Assembly (NCBI GenBank): GCA_028095005.1 | Contig: CM051462.1 | Location: 83,525,846-83,589,845 of the forward strand | Source of the DNA: Rhynchospora pubera | Lineage: Eukaryota > Streptophyta > Magnoliopsida > Poales > Cyperaceae | Direction of reading: 5' to 3' | DNA: 64,000 nt | Shown: one piece after another, positions 22,474 to 31,760 of the stretch | How positions within the stretch are numbered: position 1 is the stretch's first letter | How the letters are laid out: every line of letters starts with the position of its first letter | Made by a program: the position numbers and the translations under genes | The notes under the pieces: generated by a model | Told to the model about the DNA's origin: nothing | The model's database searches: none | What the model saw: the letters and a program-made list of their open reading frames with translations, nothing else

Positions 22474-25400
22474 CTAAGTGAAGAGGTGGTTGACCGCCTC
22501 GCAATTGTCTGCCCAGTCGGTTTGTTGGTCGCTCTTCCTTTGGCTTTGGTGGGTTGCGGAAATGTTGGGGTAGTTTTGTCCATAATATTTCTTCAGGTAT
22601 CTCCCATTTATGGAGGAGACAGGGTGTTTTCCATTTGAATCTGCGAGTAGGTAAGCTCCGCCTTCATATGCTTGTTCTATGACATAGGGGCCTTCCCAAT
22701 TTGGTGCAAATTTGGGACCATGGTGTCGGCCGAGGATAGGTCGCCTCAAAACCAACACTAGTTCTCCTTTCTTGAACATTCTGGGTCTTGATAGCTTTTC
22801 ATAAGCTCGCGTCATTCTGGCTTGATATAACTCCAAGTTTTGTTGAGCTGCCAGTCTCTTTTCATCCATTCCGTCCAACTCTTGCAACCTCAGTTGCGTT
22901 TGTTTAGTCAGAGGGATTTGTGCTGCCATAGCTACTCTCAGTGACGGGGGTTCCACTTCGATTGGTAGGACTGCTTCTGCCCCATACACTAAAGAATAGG
23001 GTGTGGCTTGGGTTGCTGTTTTATGAGTGATGCGGTATGCCCACAACGCCTCATGCAGTTTCTCATGCCAATTTCTCTGATTATCTCCGATGGTTTTACG
23101 AAGGATCTTGATCAATGTTTTGTTGAAGGCTTCCGCTAGTCCATTGGCTCTTGGGTTGTAGACAGAGGAATATCTCCATTCAATTTTGTGTTTATCGGCG
23201 AAGGCCTCAATTTTGGCATTCTTGAAAGCTGTCCCATTGTCAGAGATTATTTTTCTTGGATTTCCATATCTATAAAGCACCTGAGTGGTAAAGAACCTGA
23301 CCACATCGGAGGCTTTAATTTCACGGTATGACCTGGCTTCGGTCCATTTGGAAAAATAATCCGTAGCGGCCAATATGAAGCGGTGTCCATTTGAGGCTGG
23401 TGGGTCAATGGGGCCTATGATATCTGTCCCCCAGATTTCGAAGGGCCATGATACCACGGTTGGATGTAGCGCATTTGGGTGTTGGTGTATGAAATCTCCA
23501 TGAATTTGGCACATGTGGCATTGTCTGGAGAAGTTTTCGCAGTCATTGATCATGGTGGGCCAGTAGTAGCCCATTAGTTTGATTTGTACTCGCATCCGAG
23601 AGCCCGATTGATGGGCTCCGCATACTCCCGAGTGAATTTCTTGCATAACTTGGTTGGCTTCGGTTTTCGATATGCATCTAAGCCATGATCCTTCGTAGGA
23701 TCTCCAATAGAGTGTGCTGTTCACATATACGAACCTTAGGGCCCTTTTTCTGATTTGTTCCCTAATGGCCCTGTTCAGAGGTAATGTTCCTTGTTGGAAG
23801 TAGTCGAGAAAGGGTTGTCTCCAGTCCTCTTGGTTCGAACCCTCGGTTGTCATGACTTGTGTGATTTCCCTCCATTCTTTTTCATGTTCTCTTTCGAGTG
23901 TTTGGATGTCAGTAAACAGGGTTTCTTCCTCCTCGTTTCTTTCCTTTGGGAAGCAAGGGGACAAGGATCTCCTGCGGTGAACTAGGACTTGGATTTCTTC
24001 CTGATTCGGGTCACTGAGTTCATTAGCCAATCTAGCCAGTGCATCGGCTTTGCCATTCAGAGACCTTGGGACTTTCTGGAAGGTAATATATGTAAATTGG
24101 GCCATCAACTCAAGGGCCTTTTCATGGTATTTGACCAATTCTGGTTTTCTTATTTTGAAGAGGCCTTCGATCTGACTCAGGATGAGCTGAGAATCTCCAT
24201 AGACTTCCAATTGCTCAATACCCATTTGAAGAGCAATTTCAAGTCCAGCTATCAGGGCCTCATATTCAGCTTCATTGTTTGTGCATGGCTCGGTCAGGCT
24301 CAGAGCATGCCGGAGAATGCCTTTCTCTGGGGTGACAAACACCAGCCCTACACCGGCTTGCCGTTTTGGTAAGTTTGGTTTGACTGCTGGCTGGATGGAA
24401 GATGACCCATCGAAGTATAGCTTCCAGCAAGTTTCATTTTCCTCTATTTGCATAGCCTCCTCATCAGGGAAATCGCATGCTAGTGGGGAATCATCAGGTA
24501 TAGGATGAGCAGCTAGGAAGTCAGCTAGTGCTTGTCCTTTGATAGCCTTTTGGGGTGCATATGTTATATCAAATTCCATTAGAGCCACAGCCCACCTTGC
24601 CAGCCTTCCAGTAAGCATAGGTCGGGTCATGAGGTATTTCAATGGGTCAGTTTTGGAGATTAGTGTGACTTTGTGGGCCAACATATAATGCCTAAGCTTC
24701 TTTACTGCGAATATCAAGGCTAGGCAATGCTTTTCGATTGGCGTGTATGCATGTTCTGCCCCCACGAGCATTCTGCTGAGGTAATACAGAGCGTTTTCCT
24801 TTCCTTCTTCATTTTCTTGGGCAAGTAATGCCCCCAGAGATCCGTCCAAGGCGGTGGTATAGAGAATGAGAGGTTTTCCCTGGATGGGTGCTGCCAATAC
24901 AGGAGGTTTTTGCAGATATTGTTTGATATCATCAAAAGATTTCTGGCATTCTTCGTCCCATTTAAAGGGGACATCCTTCTTGGTGAGTCTGGTAAAAGGC
25001 TTGATTTTGCCTGACAGGTTGGCTATGAATCTCCTAATATACGCCAAGCGCCCTTGGAGAGACCGGAGTTGTTTGAGTGTCCGTGGAGGGGACAGATCTT
25101 GGATGGCCTTGATTTTATCAGGATCAATTTCAATGCCTCGGTGCCGCACTACGAAGCCTAGAAATTTTCCCGATGACACCATGAAGGCGCATTTCAGGGG
25201 GTTGAGTTTCAGCGTGTGTTGTCTTAGCCGCTCAAACATCAGCCTCAGGTTCTCTAAGTGTTGTTCATGGGTATGGGACTTCACAACAAGGTCGTCTACA
25301 TAGCATTCTACCACCTTGTGTATGAGGTCGTCAAAGATTTTGGTCATGGCTCTTTGGTATGTAGCTCCTGCATTTTTGAGGCCGAAAGGCATGACTTTAT

Positions 25401-28400
25401 AGCAGTAGATACCAATTGGGGTACGGAAGGCAGTGTGCTTTTGGTCACTCTCATCCATTTTGATTTGGTTGTATCCTGAGTATCCGTCTACAAAGGAATA
25501 TACCCCGTGAGACGAGGTGTGGTCTATTATGATTTCTGTCACTGGTAGAGGGAAATCATCCTTGGGGCAAGCCTTGTTTAAATCCCTGAAGTCAACACAG
25601 ACTCTGATTTGTCCGTTCTTTTTCTTTACTGGGACAATGTTGGCCACCCAGTCGGGTGTTTCTTCTTCCCTTATGAATCCAGCATCGATGAGCTTTTTAA
25701 CTTCGGCTGTCACCTTTTCTTCTAACTCAACCCTCATTCTCCGAGGTCCTTGTTTGACTGGCTTGAGTTCTTTGTCAATTTTGAGTTTGTGGACTGCTAT
25801 TGCTGGATCTAGCCCGGGCATTTCACTGTAGCTCCATGCGAAGCAATCTTGGTATTCGCTTAGCAATTTGGTCAATTCATCTTGCATCTCCTGAGGGAGG
25901 GAGGTGCTAATGAATGTAGGCTTCGGGTTTTCCTTTGTTCCTAGGTTGATTTCTTTCAATTTATCGATGGTATTTTGACCACCTTCTTCTAGTTCCTTTG
26001 GTGCATTTTTGGCTGCTAGGATGAATTGCTCTGTTTCTGAAGGTTCCCCTTCATCTGGGGTTGTTTCGCCTTCCTTGATTTCAGTGATTGTTATGCGACA
26101 GCAAGAGTGCTGTCGTGGTCTTTGAGGAGTATTTGACCCTGAGCCCTTGGTTTGAGTTTTGAATCCTAGGCCCCTTGTGTTAGCGACCTTCCCATTAAGT
26201 TTTGTGACTTCATTAGAATAGCCATTCCACATGTCTCGGAACATTCTTGCTCGCTTTTCGGGAATGGGCTCTAGGCATTGTGCTTTACGGAACAGTTCAA
26301 TCAACCGTGTGTTGGTGGTATCTTGAAGCCGAGGAGGAATCCCCGTCTTCCTGGTTTCCTCTACAAGCCATTGTTCCCAGTTTTCGGAGTTTGACTCTTC
26401 ATTTTGGTGTTCAATTTCCCCCATTTTGACAAATTGTATACTGGGATGAACAACGTGCCCTGTTTCAAGCTCTTCTCTTTTGGGTGGGACAGTGAAGGTT
26501 TTGAACGGGATGACTTCTTCACTTTCCCGAGGTGTCAGGTCTTTACAGTGTTCTAGGGGTAGGATTTCTATGGATAGGGTATTTTGCTCCTCGCCCTCAC
26601 TGGAATAATTTGGCCGCATTCGAGTGGGTAAGTTAATGTCCTCGGCCGTGCCTTCCGACGATCCCGTCTCACTATCACTACCCAAGAGCATTTGTGATCT
26701 TATGGCTGCTTTAAGCACAGCATTTTTGACTGCTTCCTTCACAGTTTCAGGAGAGGGCTTTCCTTGCTTGGTAGCTGCCCCCTTTCCAGACTTGGGTCTG
26801 TAATATTTAGTATCATCCAATTCGGCTTCGTGTGCCTCAAATGGCTGATCATCTCCTTTAATCACATATTGTTTTCCGTCTTTGACATATTTAATGCACT
26901 GGTGCAGGGTGGAGGGAACCAATCCGTTGGCGTGGAGCCATGGTCTCCCCAACAGTGCCTTGTATGTTGTATCAGCTTCGATGATGAAGAATTTGACCGG
27001 AGTGACCAGGTTCCCAAAGGTAATATCGATCACTGTGGAGCCCAGGGCCTTTTGGTATTGGTGGTTAAACCCGTGGATCCGGATTTTATCTTTCTTTGTT
27101 TCTTTAATGCTGAGCGACAACTGTACCAGCGTTTTTAGTGGCATGATGCTAATTGAGGACCCAGGATCAATGAGGACTTTGTTGATTTTCCGACCATAGA
27201 TGGTGCCTGTGGTGTACAGGGGTCGATTGTGGTCGGCCGTGCCTGCCATCAGGTCCTCATCCGTGAAAGTAATGTACGGTTCCTGGTCGATCTGTGCCAC
27301 CTCCTCGCGGGTTTCTTGGGCAAAATAGGCCTGGAAGCTGGCAGGGTTTTGCAGTGCATAGATTAAGGCATCACGCAGCTCCTGAGATACCATCAAGGCA
27401 TCAAAGACACTGAGCAGTGAGGGGATTTTCCGCAAATGAGCGACCACATTGTAATCTCCCACGGACATTTTAGGCCTGCTATCGGACCTTGTTTCACTTT
27501 CTATTGTGGTTTCATTTCTGTTTCTTGTTCCACTGTTGGTTATCTCTCTGGGAGGTTGTCTTTCAGGTATCCTAGTGCCCGATCTCAGACTGACATTGCA
27601 GTGGCTTTTCATGTTTGGCCGAATTCTAGTAGAGACCTGCCGGACTAGGTTGGACACCTTGTTTGGTTTTGGTGGCGGTTTGATTTCTCTTTCCTCCGTT
27701 TCACTTTGGTCAGTATCACTCCCCAGTGGTCTGACTGCAGCGGAGTTGATTGCCAGCACAACGGGCTCCTCTTCTGAGCTACTGTACTGTAGTTCCCCCT
27801 CAGTATCATGTTCACATTCAGAGGCAGTTTCTTCGTCAGGGGTTTGAGAGCTTGTACCCCGGGTTATGGCGCGGCACACTTCGTCTTCTGTTTCTTCATC
27901 TGACGGGTCATTGTCATTCCAAGACCATGTCAGGCATTCCTCCCTGGAGTGCCCCCAGACTTGGTGGTTTCGGCAGTACGCCTTTCTTTCGGCATCATTT
28001 CCTTTCTTTGCTCTATGTGGTTTTGGATGTCTATTTGTGGTTTGTGCCCGAAGTGCTCTATTTTCGGCTTCTGGCATTTCCCATGGGTTTGTATGGTTCC
28101 TGTGTCGGAAGTGCCCATCGGAACCTCCATGTTTTGGTTTCAGTTTCCCTGTTATCTTGATTTTATGTGGCAATTTGTTGCAAGAGGAAGCGTTGTCGAG
28201 CTTAACCAATTTCATTTTCATGCGGTATTGCCCTGCGTGGTTTTGTCTATTTTTTATTTGTTGGGTTGAATTGGTTTCGGCATTTCTGTGTCTCAAATGG
28301 CCAGACCCATCCCTCATGGGAGGGCACACCCGCGTACGTGAGCTCTCACCTCTTTCTTGCCAGCCTGTTTCAGGCCCCCCGAACGGGTTATCATGGAACC

Positions 28401-29886
28401 AGAGGTGTTTTGGTTTGTGGTGATGGTTTTCTGCATCGACTTTCCCTTTTCCTTTCCCTGGGGGATGATTAGTTTTGGGTTTTGGCCTTTGTCCCTCTTG
28501 GATGACAATGCCGGCCTCTCTCCTTCTTGGTGGGAGGCTTCCTGAGTTGCCTGAGGTAGCATGGCCAGGCTTCATGGCCTTTTTCTGACCTGCCCCCTGT
28601 TTCTGGGCGCGGTCCTTCAATGCTTTGAGTTTCGTCTCTATCGAGATCCTTTCCTTTCGCTCAGTCTTTAGCCTAGCTATTAGAGTCTCGACTAAGGTTT
28701 GTATCTCAATGTTTTGCCTGGTCATTCTTCTCAGAGCATTTGTGCAGAAATCCAGGTCTATTAGGAGTTGACGCTTTTCCCTCAAAGTGAAGGCAGCGCT
28801 ATCTTCTTTTGATGGTTGTTGGGCTTGCCCCCTGTCTAAAGCGGTGCTTGGTTGTGCTTGCTTTGACCTTGTGCGGTGGGCGGGGCCATCTGTTATGACT
28901 CCTTGAGTTGGATCTCGGCCTACGTGGGTTGCTTTCTTTGAGTTGTCCGCTGCTTGAGATTCAAGCGGGCTTTCTTTTGGCTTGGCTGTTTTCCTTTGAG
29001 TGAGTTTTGGTTTATTTTGCGAGCTGTCGCCTTGGGTTGTTGGAGATTCCTCCTCTTCGCTATCTGTGTCGGACTCACTCACAGTTATTGTCCGACAATT
29101 TTCAGAAGTACCTTGGCATAATTCCGAGTTTTGGTTTCGGTTTTCTTCTTGGTTTTGATTTGAAGGGGCGGTATTTTCAGCTTGGTCTTCAGTAGAGGTG
29201 GCAGCTGCCCCCTGTTCAGTACTAGCATTTTCCTCCGTCTCTGATTCAGCGGGTTCATTCTCTTCACATCCCTGCTCAGTAGACGTGGCCTCCCAGATCT
29301 GGTTGACCATTTGCCGCACTATTTCTCCCAACTCCTCAAGAGTAAGGTCAGGTTGTCCCGGGATGTCAGGGATATGGATATCCAGATTTACCATTCTTGG
29401 TTGTCGTCCTTCCATGTCGGCAGGGTCCATTTGTTCAGCGGGGTCTAGCACAATTTCATAGTCGTATGCCATTTCCTCTGGGTTAGTTTGATTTTCTTCT
29501 GTGGTTTCGGCCTGCGGTTGTGGCACTTCCGAGGACTCTCCTTTGTCAGAATCATGATGGCCAACTCGATGACAGGTGGCGTCATCACGAGAGGACTCGC
29601 CCTTGAGCAACTTGTTTTTTCCTTTCTTGGTTCCTTTATTTCTTCTTTGATAGGTTATTATTTCCTTCTCGTTCGCTGGTTTCTTTCTTCTTTGGTATAC
29701 TCTAAGGGCTTTAGGGCTTTTGACTTCTTCCTCGTCGTCCTCGGTGGGGCAATGAGTGTCATCATCACTATTTACCCTTAGGTTTCTTATGAGTTCGCTG
29801 GTCGTCATGGCCTCGGTTTCAGCGATGGCTTGCTCCAGCTCATGCCGCGCATTTTCATCCCATTCGGGTTGGGGCCGGACAGTCAT
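22474..29886 (-). CDS. gag-pol: Gag C-terminal part and Pol polyprotein (protease, RT, two RNase H, integrase), 2470 aa
   Basis: Positions count from the ATG at 29886. An acidic, low-complexity region (1-600) is followed by a zinc-knuckle variant YCRNHQVWGHSREEC near 642. Retropepsin has VLIDPGSSISIMPL near 904 and ALLGRPWLH. Reverse transcriptase has CVDFRDLNKACPKDDFPLP, KVMPFGLKNAGATYQ and the catalytic YVDD near 1529. RNase H begins near 1640, and a second RNase H (WKLYFDGSSS, near 1824) follows after a short spacer. Integrase has the HHCC zinc finger (CHMCQIHGD near 2128), WGTDIIGPIDPP near 2155, ISDNGTAF near 2213 and the Glu in NGLAEAFNKT near 2250. The dual RNase H is typical of Tat elements. 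No stop or frameshift occurs in 7.4 kb and all catalytic motifs are present. The frame is also open upstream to the TGA at 30085-30087, so the mature product may start further up. Confidence 0.96.
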   Translation of the reverse strand: MTVRPQPEWDENARHELEQAIAETEAMTTSELIRNLRVNSDDDTHCPTEDDEEEVKSPKALRVYQRRKKPANEKEIITYQRRNKGTKKGKNKLLKGESSRDDATCHRVGHHDSDKGESSEVPQPQAETTEENQTNPEEMAYDYEIVLDPAEQMDPADMEGRQPRMVNLDIHIPDIPGQPDLTLEELGEIVRQMVNQIWEATSTEQGCEENEPAESETEENASTEQGAAATSTEDQAENTAPSNQNQEENRNQNSELCQGTSENCRTITVSESDTDSEEEESPTTQGDSSQNKPKLTQRKTAKPKESPLESQAADNSKKATHVGRDPTQGVITDGPAHRTRSKQAQPSTALDRGQAQQPSKEDSAAFTLREKRQLLIDLDFCTNALRRMTRQNIEIQTLVETLIARLKTERKERISIETKLKALKDRAQKQGAGQKKAMKPGHATSGNSGSLPPRRREAGIVIQEGQRPKPKTNHPPGKGKGKVDAENHHHKPKHLWFHDNPFGGPETGWQERGESSRTRVCPPMRDGSGHLRHRNAETNSTQQIKNRQNHAGQYRMKMKLVKLDNASSCNKLPHKIKITGKLKPKHGGSDGHFRHRNHTNPWEMPEAENRALRAQTTNRHPKPHRAKKGNDAERKAYCRNHQVWGHSREECLTWSWNDNDPSDEETEDEVCRAITRGTSSQTPDEETASECEHDTEGELQYSSSEEEPVVLAINSAAVRPLGSDTDQSETEEREIKPPPKPNKVSNLVRQVSTRIRPNMKSHCNVSLRSGTRIPERQPPREITNSGTRNRNETTIESETRSDSRPKMSVGDYNVVAHLRKIPSLLSVFDALMVSQELRDALIYALQNPASFQAYFAQETREEVAQIDQEPYITFTDEDLMAGTADHNRPLYTTGTIYGRKINKVLIDPGSSISIMPLKTLVQLSLSIKETKKDKIRIHGFNHQYQKALGSTVIDITFGNLVTPVKFFIIEADTTYKALLGRPWLHANGLVPSTLHQCIKYVKDGKQYVIKGDDQPFEAHEAELDDTKYYRPKSGKGAATKQGKPSPETVKEAVKNAVLKAAIRSQMLLGSDSETGSSEGTAEDINLPTRMRPNYSSEGEEQNTLSIEILPLEHCKDLTPRESEEVIPFKTFTVPPKREELETGHVVHPSIQFVKMGEIEHQNEESNSENWEQWLVEETRKTGIPPRLQDTTNTRLIELFRKAQCLEPIPEKRARMFRDMWNGYSNEVTKLNGKVANTRGLGFKTQTKGSGSNTPQRPRQHSCCRITITEIKEGETTPDEGEPSETEQFILAAKNAPKELEEGGQNTIDKLKEINLGTKENPKPTFISTSLPQEMQDELTKLLSEYQDCFAWSYSEMPGLDPAIAVHKLKIDKELKPVKQGPRRMRVELEEKVTAEVKKLIDAGFIREEETPDWVANIVPVKKKNGQIRVCVDFRDLNKACPKDDFPLPVTEIIIDHTSSHGVYSFVDGYSGYNQIKMDESDQKHTAFRTPIGIYCYKVMPFGLKNAGATYQRAMTKIFDDLIHKVVECYVDDLVVKSHTHEQHLENLRLMFERLRQHTLKLNPLKCAFMVSSGKFLGFVVRHRGIEIDPDKIKAIQDLSPPRTLKQLRSLQGRLAYIRRFIANLSGKIKPFTRLTKKDVPFKWDEECQKSFDDIKQYLQKPPVLAAPIQGKPLILYTTALDGSLGALLAQENEEGKENALYYLSRMLVGAEHAYTPIEKHCLALIFAVKKLRHYMLAHKVTLISKTDPLKYLMTRPMLTGRLARWAVALMEFDITYAPQKAIKGQALADFLAAHPIPDDSPLACDFPDEEAMQIEENETCWKLYFDGSSSIQPAVKPNLPKRQAGVGLVFVTPEKGILRHALSLTEPCTNNEAEYEALIAGLEIALQMGIEQLEVYGDSQLILSQIEGLFKIRKPELVKYHEKALELMAQFTYITFQKVPRSLNGKADALARLANELSDPNQEEIQVLVHRRRSLSPCFPKERNEEEETLFTDIQTLEREHEKEWREITQVMTTEGSNQEDWRQPFLDYFQQGTLPLNRAIREQIRKRALRFVYVNSTLYWRSYEGSWLRCISKTEANQVMQEIHSGVCGAHQSGSRMRVQIKLMGYYWPTMINDCENFSRQCHMCQIHGDFIHQHPNALHPTVVSWPFEIWGTDIIGPIDPPASNGHRFILAATDYFSKWTEARSYREIKASDVVRFFTTQVLYRYGNPRKIISDNGTAFKNAKIEAFADKHKIEWRYSSVYNPRANGLAEAFNKTLIKILRKTIGDNQRNWHEKLHEALWAYRITHKTATQATPYSLVYGAEAVLPIEVEPPSLRVAMAAQIPLTKQTQLRLQELDGMDEKRLAAQQNLELYQARMTRAYEKLSRPRMFKKGELVLVLRRPILGRHHGPKFAPNWEGPYVIEQAYEGGAYLLADSNGKHPVSSINGRYLKKYYGQNYPNISATHQSQRKSDQQTDWADNCEAVNHLFT

Positions 29887-30585
29887 GCGAGCATTTCTTC
29901 CTTGTTGTCTTCCTTTATTACATGGTTTTAAGGAAGGCTCATCGTCATCCGTCCAAGCTGCAATTCGGGCGGAACGGTGATCATAATTTTCGGACTCAGA
30001 ATTATCAGACCCTGAACCACTGATGTAACGGCAGTTTCCGGCTTCGGAGCCGTCATCATCGCCGTTATCATTGTCAATATCATTTCAGATTTTGTACAAC
30101 ATATCTATTTGTGCCCGAAAACGGGCGGTTTCCCGGGGATGGGTTCTCCTGAGCCTTTCATAACTGGCTCCTGGTTGTTGTAATATCTCAGCGTGCTGAG
30201 CTATAAAGTTTAGGAATGCAGGATCTTCCCGTCTCAGGTGTTCCATGTATGAGAGGATCCTGGTTGCTTGTGAGATATTCAACCCTTCAAAAGCTGAGGT
30301 TATATCGGCTGGCGGACCAGACCCAGATGCCAACAGGATTGAACTTCCTTGGAGGGTGCTTGGTTGAGGTTCTTCATGGGCCATCTCATCAGATATTTCT
30401 TCGAGGATTTCAATCTCCTCATCAACATCCTCAGATGAACTTCCATGGTCCGGATTTGGATCCTCTTCATCACTTGCGATGTTATCAGTGGTTTGTTGAA
30501 CAATTTCCTCCACTACCGGGCTGCGGTTCCTGGGCCGCCCTACCCGTTTGGGAGGTTTAGACGCCGAAGCTTTTCCTTTCTGTCC
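29887..30585 (-). CDS. Gag middle segment, same frame as Pol, bounded by two TGA codons
   Basis: In the Pol frame this segment is open from the TGA at 30586-30588 to the TGA at 30085-30087, and again from there to the Pol ATG at 29886. It has no convincing ATG of its own. It begins with a basic KRVGRPRNRS motif resembling an AT-hook, then an acidic stretch and a helical part (ILSYMEHLRREDPAFLNFIA). The second half is strongly acidic (NDIDNDNGDDDGSEAG). It reads as part of one Gag-Pol frame rather than as a separate gene. Whether the two TGA codons are mutations or are read through cannot be told from sequence. Confidence 0.7.
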
Positions 30586-31617
30586 TCATGTTTCCACGGG
30601 GACACTTTCAGAGTGAGGCGGCTCCTGGGAACCTGTCCCGACCATGCGGACTTCCGCCGTTTCCTCGTCATCATCGACATTATCATCAATTGACACATGA
30701 TATACCGAGACAGAACCAGCATTCCGTCTCTTCCTCATCACATATTTCTTTTTGGTTTTGCTTTTCATCATCTGACTCGCCACCTGGCCAGCCAGAGAGG
30801 TATCTTTTTCTTTTGGCACCCATCGCTTGGTGCCCCCTGTATTTTGCTTGGGAGCGGGGATGGGTTCCGGTTGCTTGGGCTTCCAGACCTTCTTCACTTT
30901 TCCTTTGACCTTCATTGAGCGGGCGTTGGGTTGGAGTGACGGAAAGGTAAGCCGGTCGAAGACTGAAGGCGGGTGGGCCACAGTCCCTTTTTCGGACGCA
31001 CTATAGTCCGCATCTCCTTCTCGGTTGTCCTCGCGATAGGGAAAGCGGAGCCTTTGCTGCGCCGGGAACCTGAGCCTGTCCTTGATGGACGGCTTGTTGG
31101 GGTTGGCAGGGACTGCGGTGACAATCCTGCGGGACTTGCGGGATCTTTTGACAATTCTGAAGGCCGCATGAATGGCCTCCACTGCCTGATGTTTTGGGTG
31201 GGTCACTTTCTTTTTCTCAGAGACTGGGGCATACATGGGGAGCTCCCAGTCCTCTCTGAGGCGCATTACTTCGCCTCCCTTTTTGAGCACATGTAGGGGG
31301 GCGAAGGTATTGCTGAGGGACAGATCAGTGACGGTATCGGGTTGTTGGACCAGGTGGAGAGCTTGGGCCCTCGAGATCCTGGTCCTCTTCTGCTTTTTGA
31401 GTTTTGGGGCTGTTGCCCCCTTAACATGGGTGATTGCTGCCTGGCCCTTCTTGGTGCTAAGGGCGGGCTTTCCAGAGACTTTCACTGATGCTTCACCAGC
31501 AAGCATCACGGGAGAGATTTGCACGACAGCTTGAACGGGCACATAGAGAGTCCCGGTCGCTGCTGCCTTCCTGTGGCGGAGACGCTCGCCCTTCACAATT
31601 TGACTCCAGGTAAACAT
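30586..31617 (-). CDS. gag: Gag N-terminal segment, basic protein (343 aa before TGA)
   Basis: The ATG at 31617 is the first good start after the primer-binding site, 121 bases downstream of it in the Gag-Pol direction. The product is rich in Lys and Arg, with several clusters (KLKKQKRTRISRAQ, KSKTKKKYVMRKRRN) that could bind nucleic acid. The motif DRLxFP appears twice (IKDRLRFP, VFDRLTFP), with a related QRLRFP; 'VF.RL' motifs are common in gypsy Gag tails. I do not see the usual retrotransposon capsid domain here or further on. It ends in TGA at 30586-30588, with the same frame continuing open afterwards. Confidence 0.75.
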   Translation of the reverse strand: MFTWSQIVKGERLRHRKAAATGTLYVPVQAVVQISPVMLAGEASVKVSGKPALSTKKGQAAITHVKGATAPKLKKQKRTRISRAQALHLVQQPDTVTDLSLSNTFAPLHVLKKGGEVMRLREDWELPMYAPVSEKKKVTHPKHQAVEAIHAAFRIVKRSRKSRRIVTAVPANPNKPSIKDRLRFPAQQRLRFPYREDNREGDADYSASEKGTVAHPPSVFDRLTFPSLQPNARSMKVKGKVKKVWKPKQPEPIPAPKQNTGGTKRWVPKEKDTSLAGQVASQMMKSKTKKKYVMRKRRNAGSVSVYHVSIDDNVDDDEETAEVRMVGTGSQEPPHSESVPVET

Positions 31618-31737
31618 GATTCCTGCAATGAAGAGAACTCAGAGTCAATCATTAGTATATTTTTTTTTTGAATATTATGGACTTAATTCCACCTATACAT
31701 TTAAACTTTGATTATGCCCTGATGAGAGGAGAAAAAT
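31618..31737 (-). other. 5' leader between primer-binding site and Gag start
   Basis: About 120 bases, AT-rich near 31660-31690, with no coding sequence. Packaging or dimerisation signals would be expected here in a retrotransposon, but nothing specific is visible. Confidence 0.5.
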
Positions 31738-31755
31738 GTCCCACCGGGCGTGCCA
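31738..31755 (-). promoter_or_regulatory. Primer-binding site (TGGCACGCCCGGTGGGAC)
   Basis: In the Gag-Pol direction the 5' LTR ends ...GAGACA, five bases follow (GATTC), then TGGCACGCCCGGTGGGAC. The TGG start and its place just inside the 5' LTR fit a tRNA primer-binding site. I could not match it confidently to a particular plant tRNA 3' end. Its position independently confirms that the element reads on the minus strand. Confidence 0.75.
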
Positions 31756-31760
31756 GAATC

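Noticed and set aside
23791..29980. Plus-strand ORFs up to 185 aa opposite Gag-Pol
   Set aside because: Shadows of the long Gag-Pol frame; no recognisable domain.
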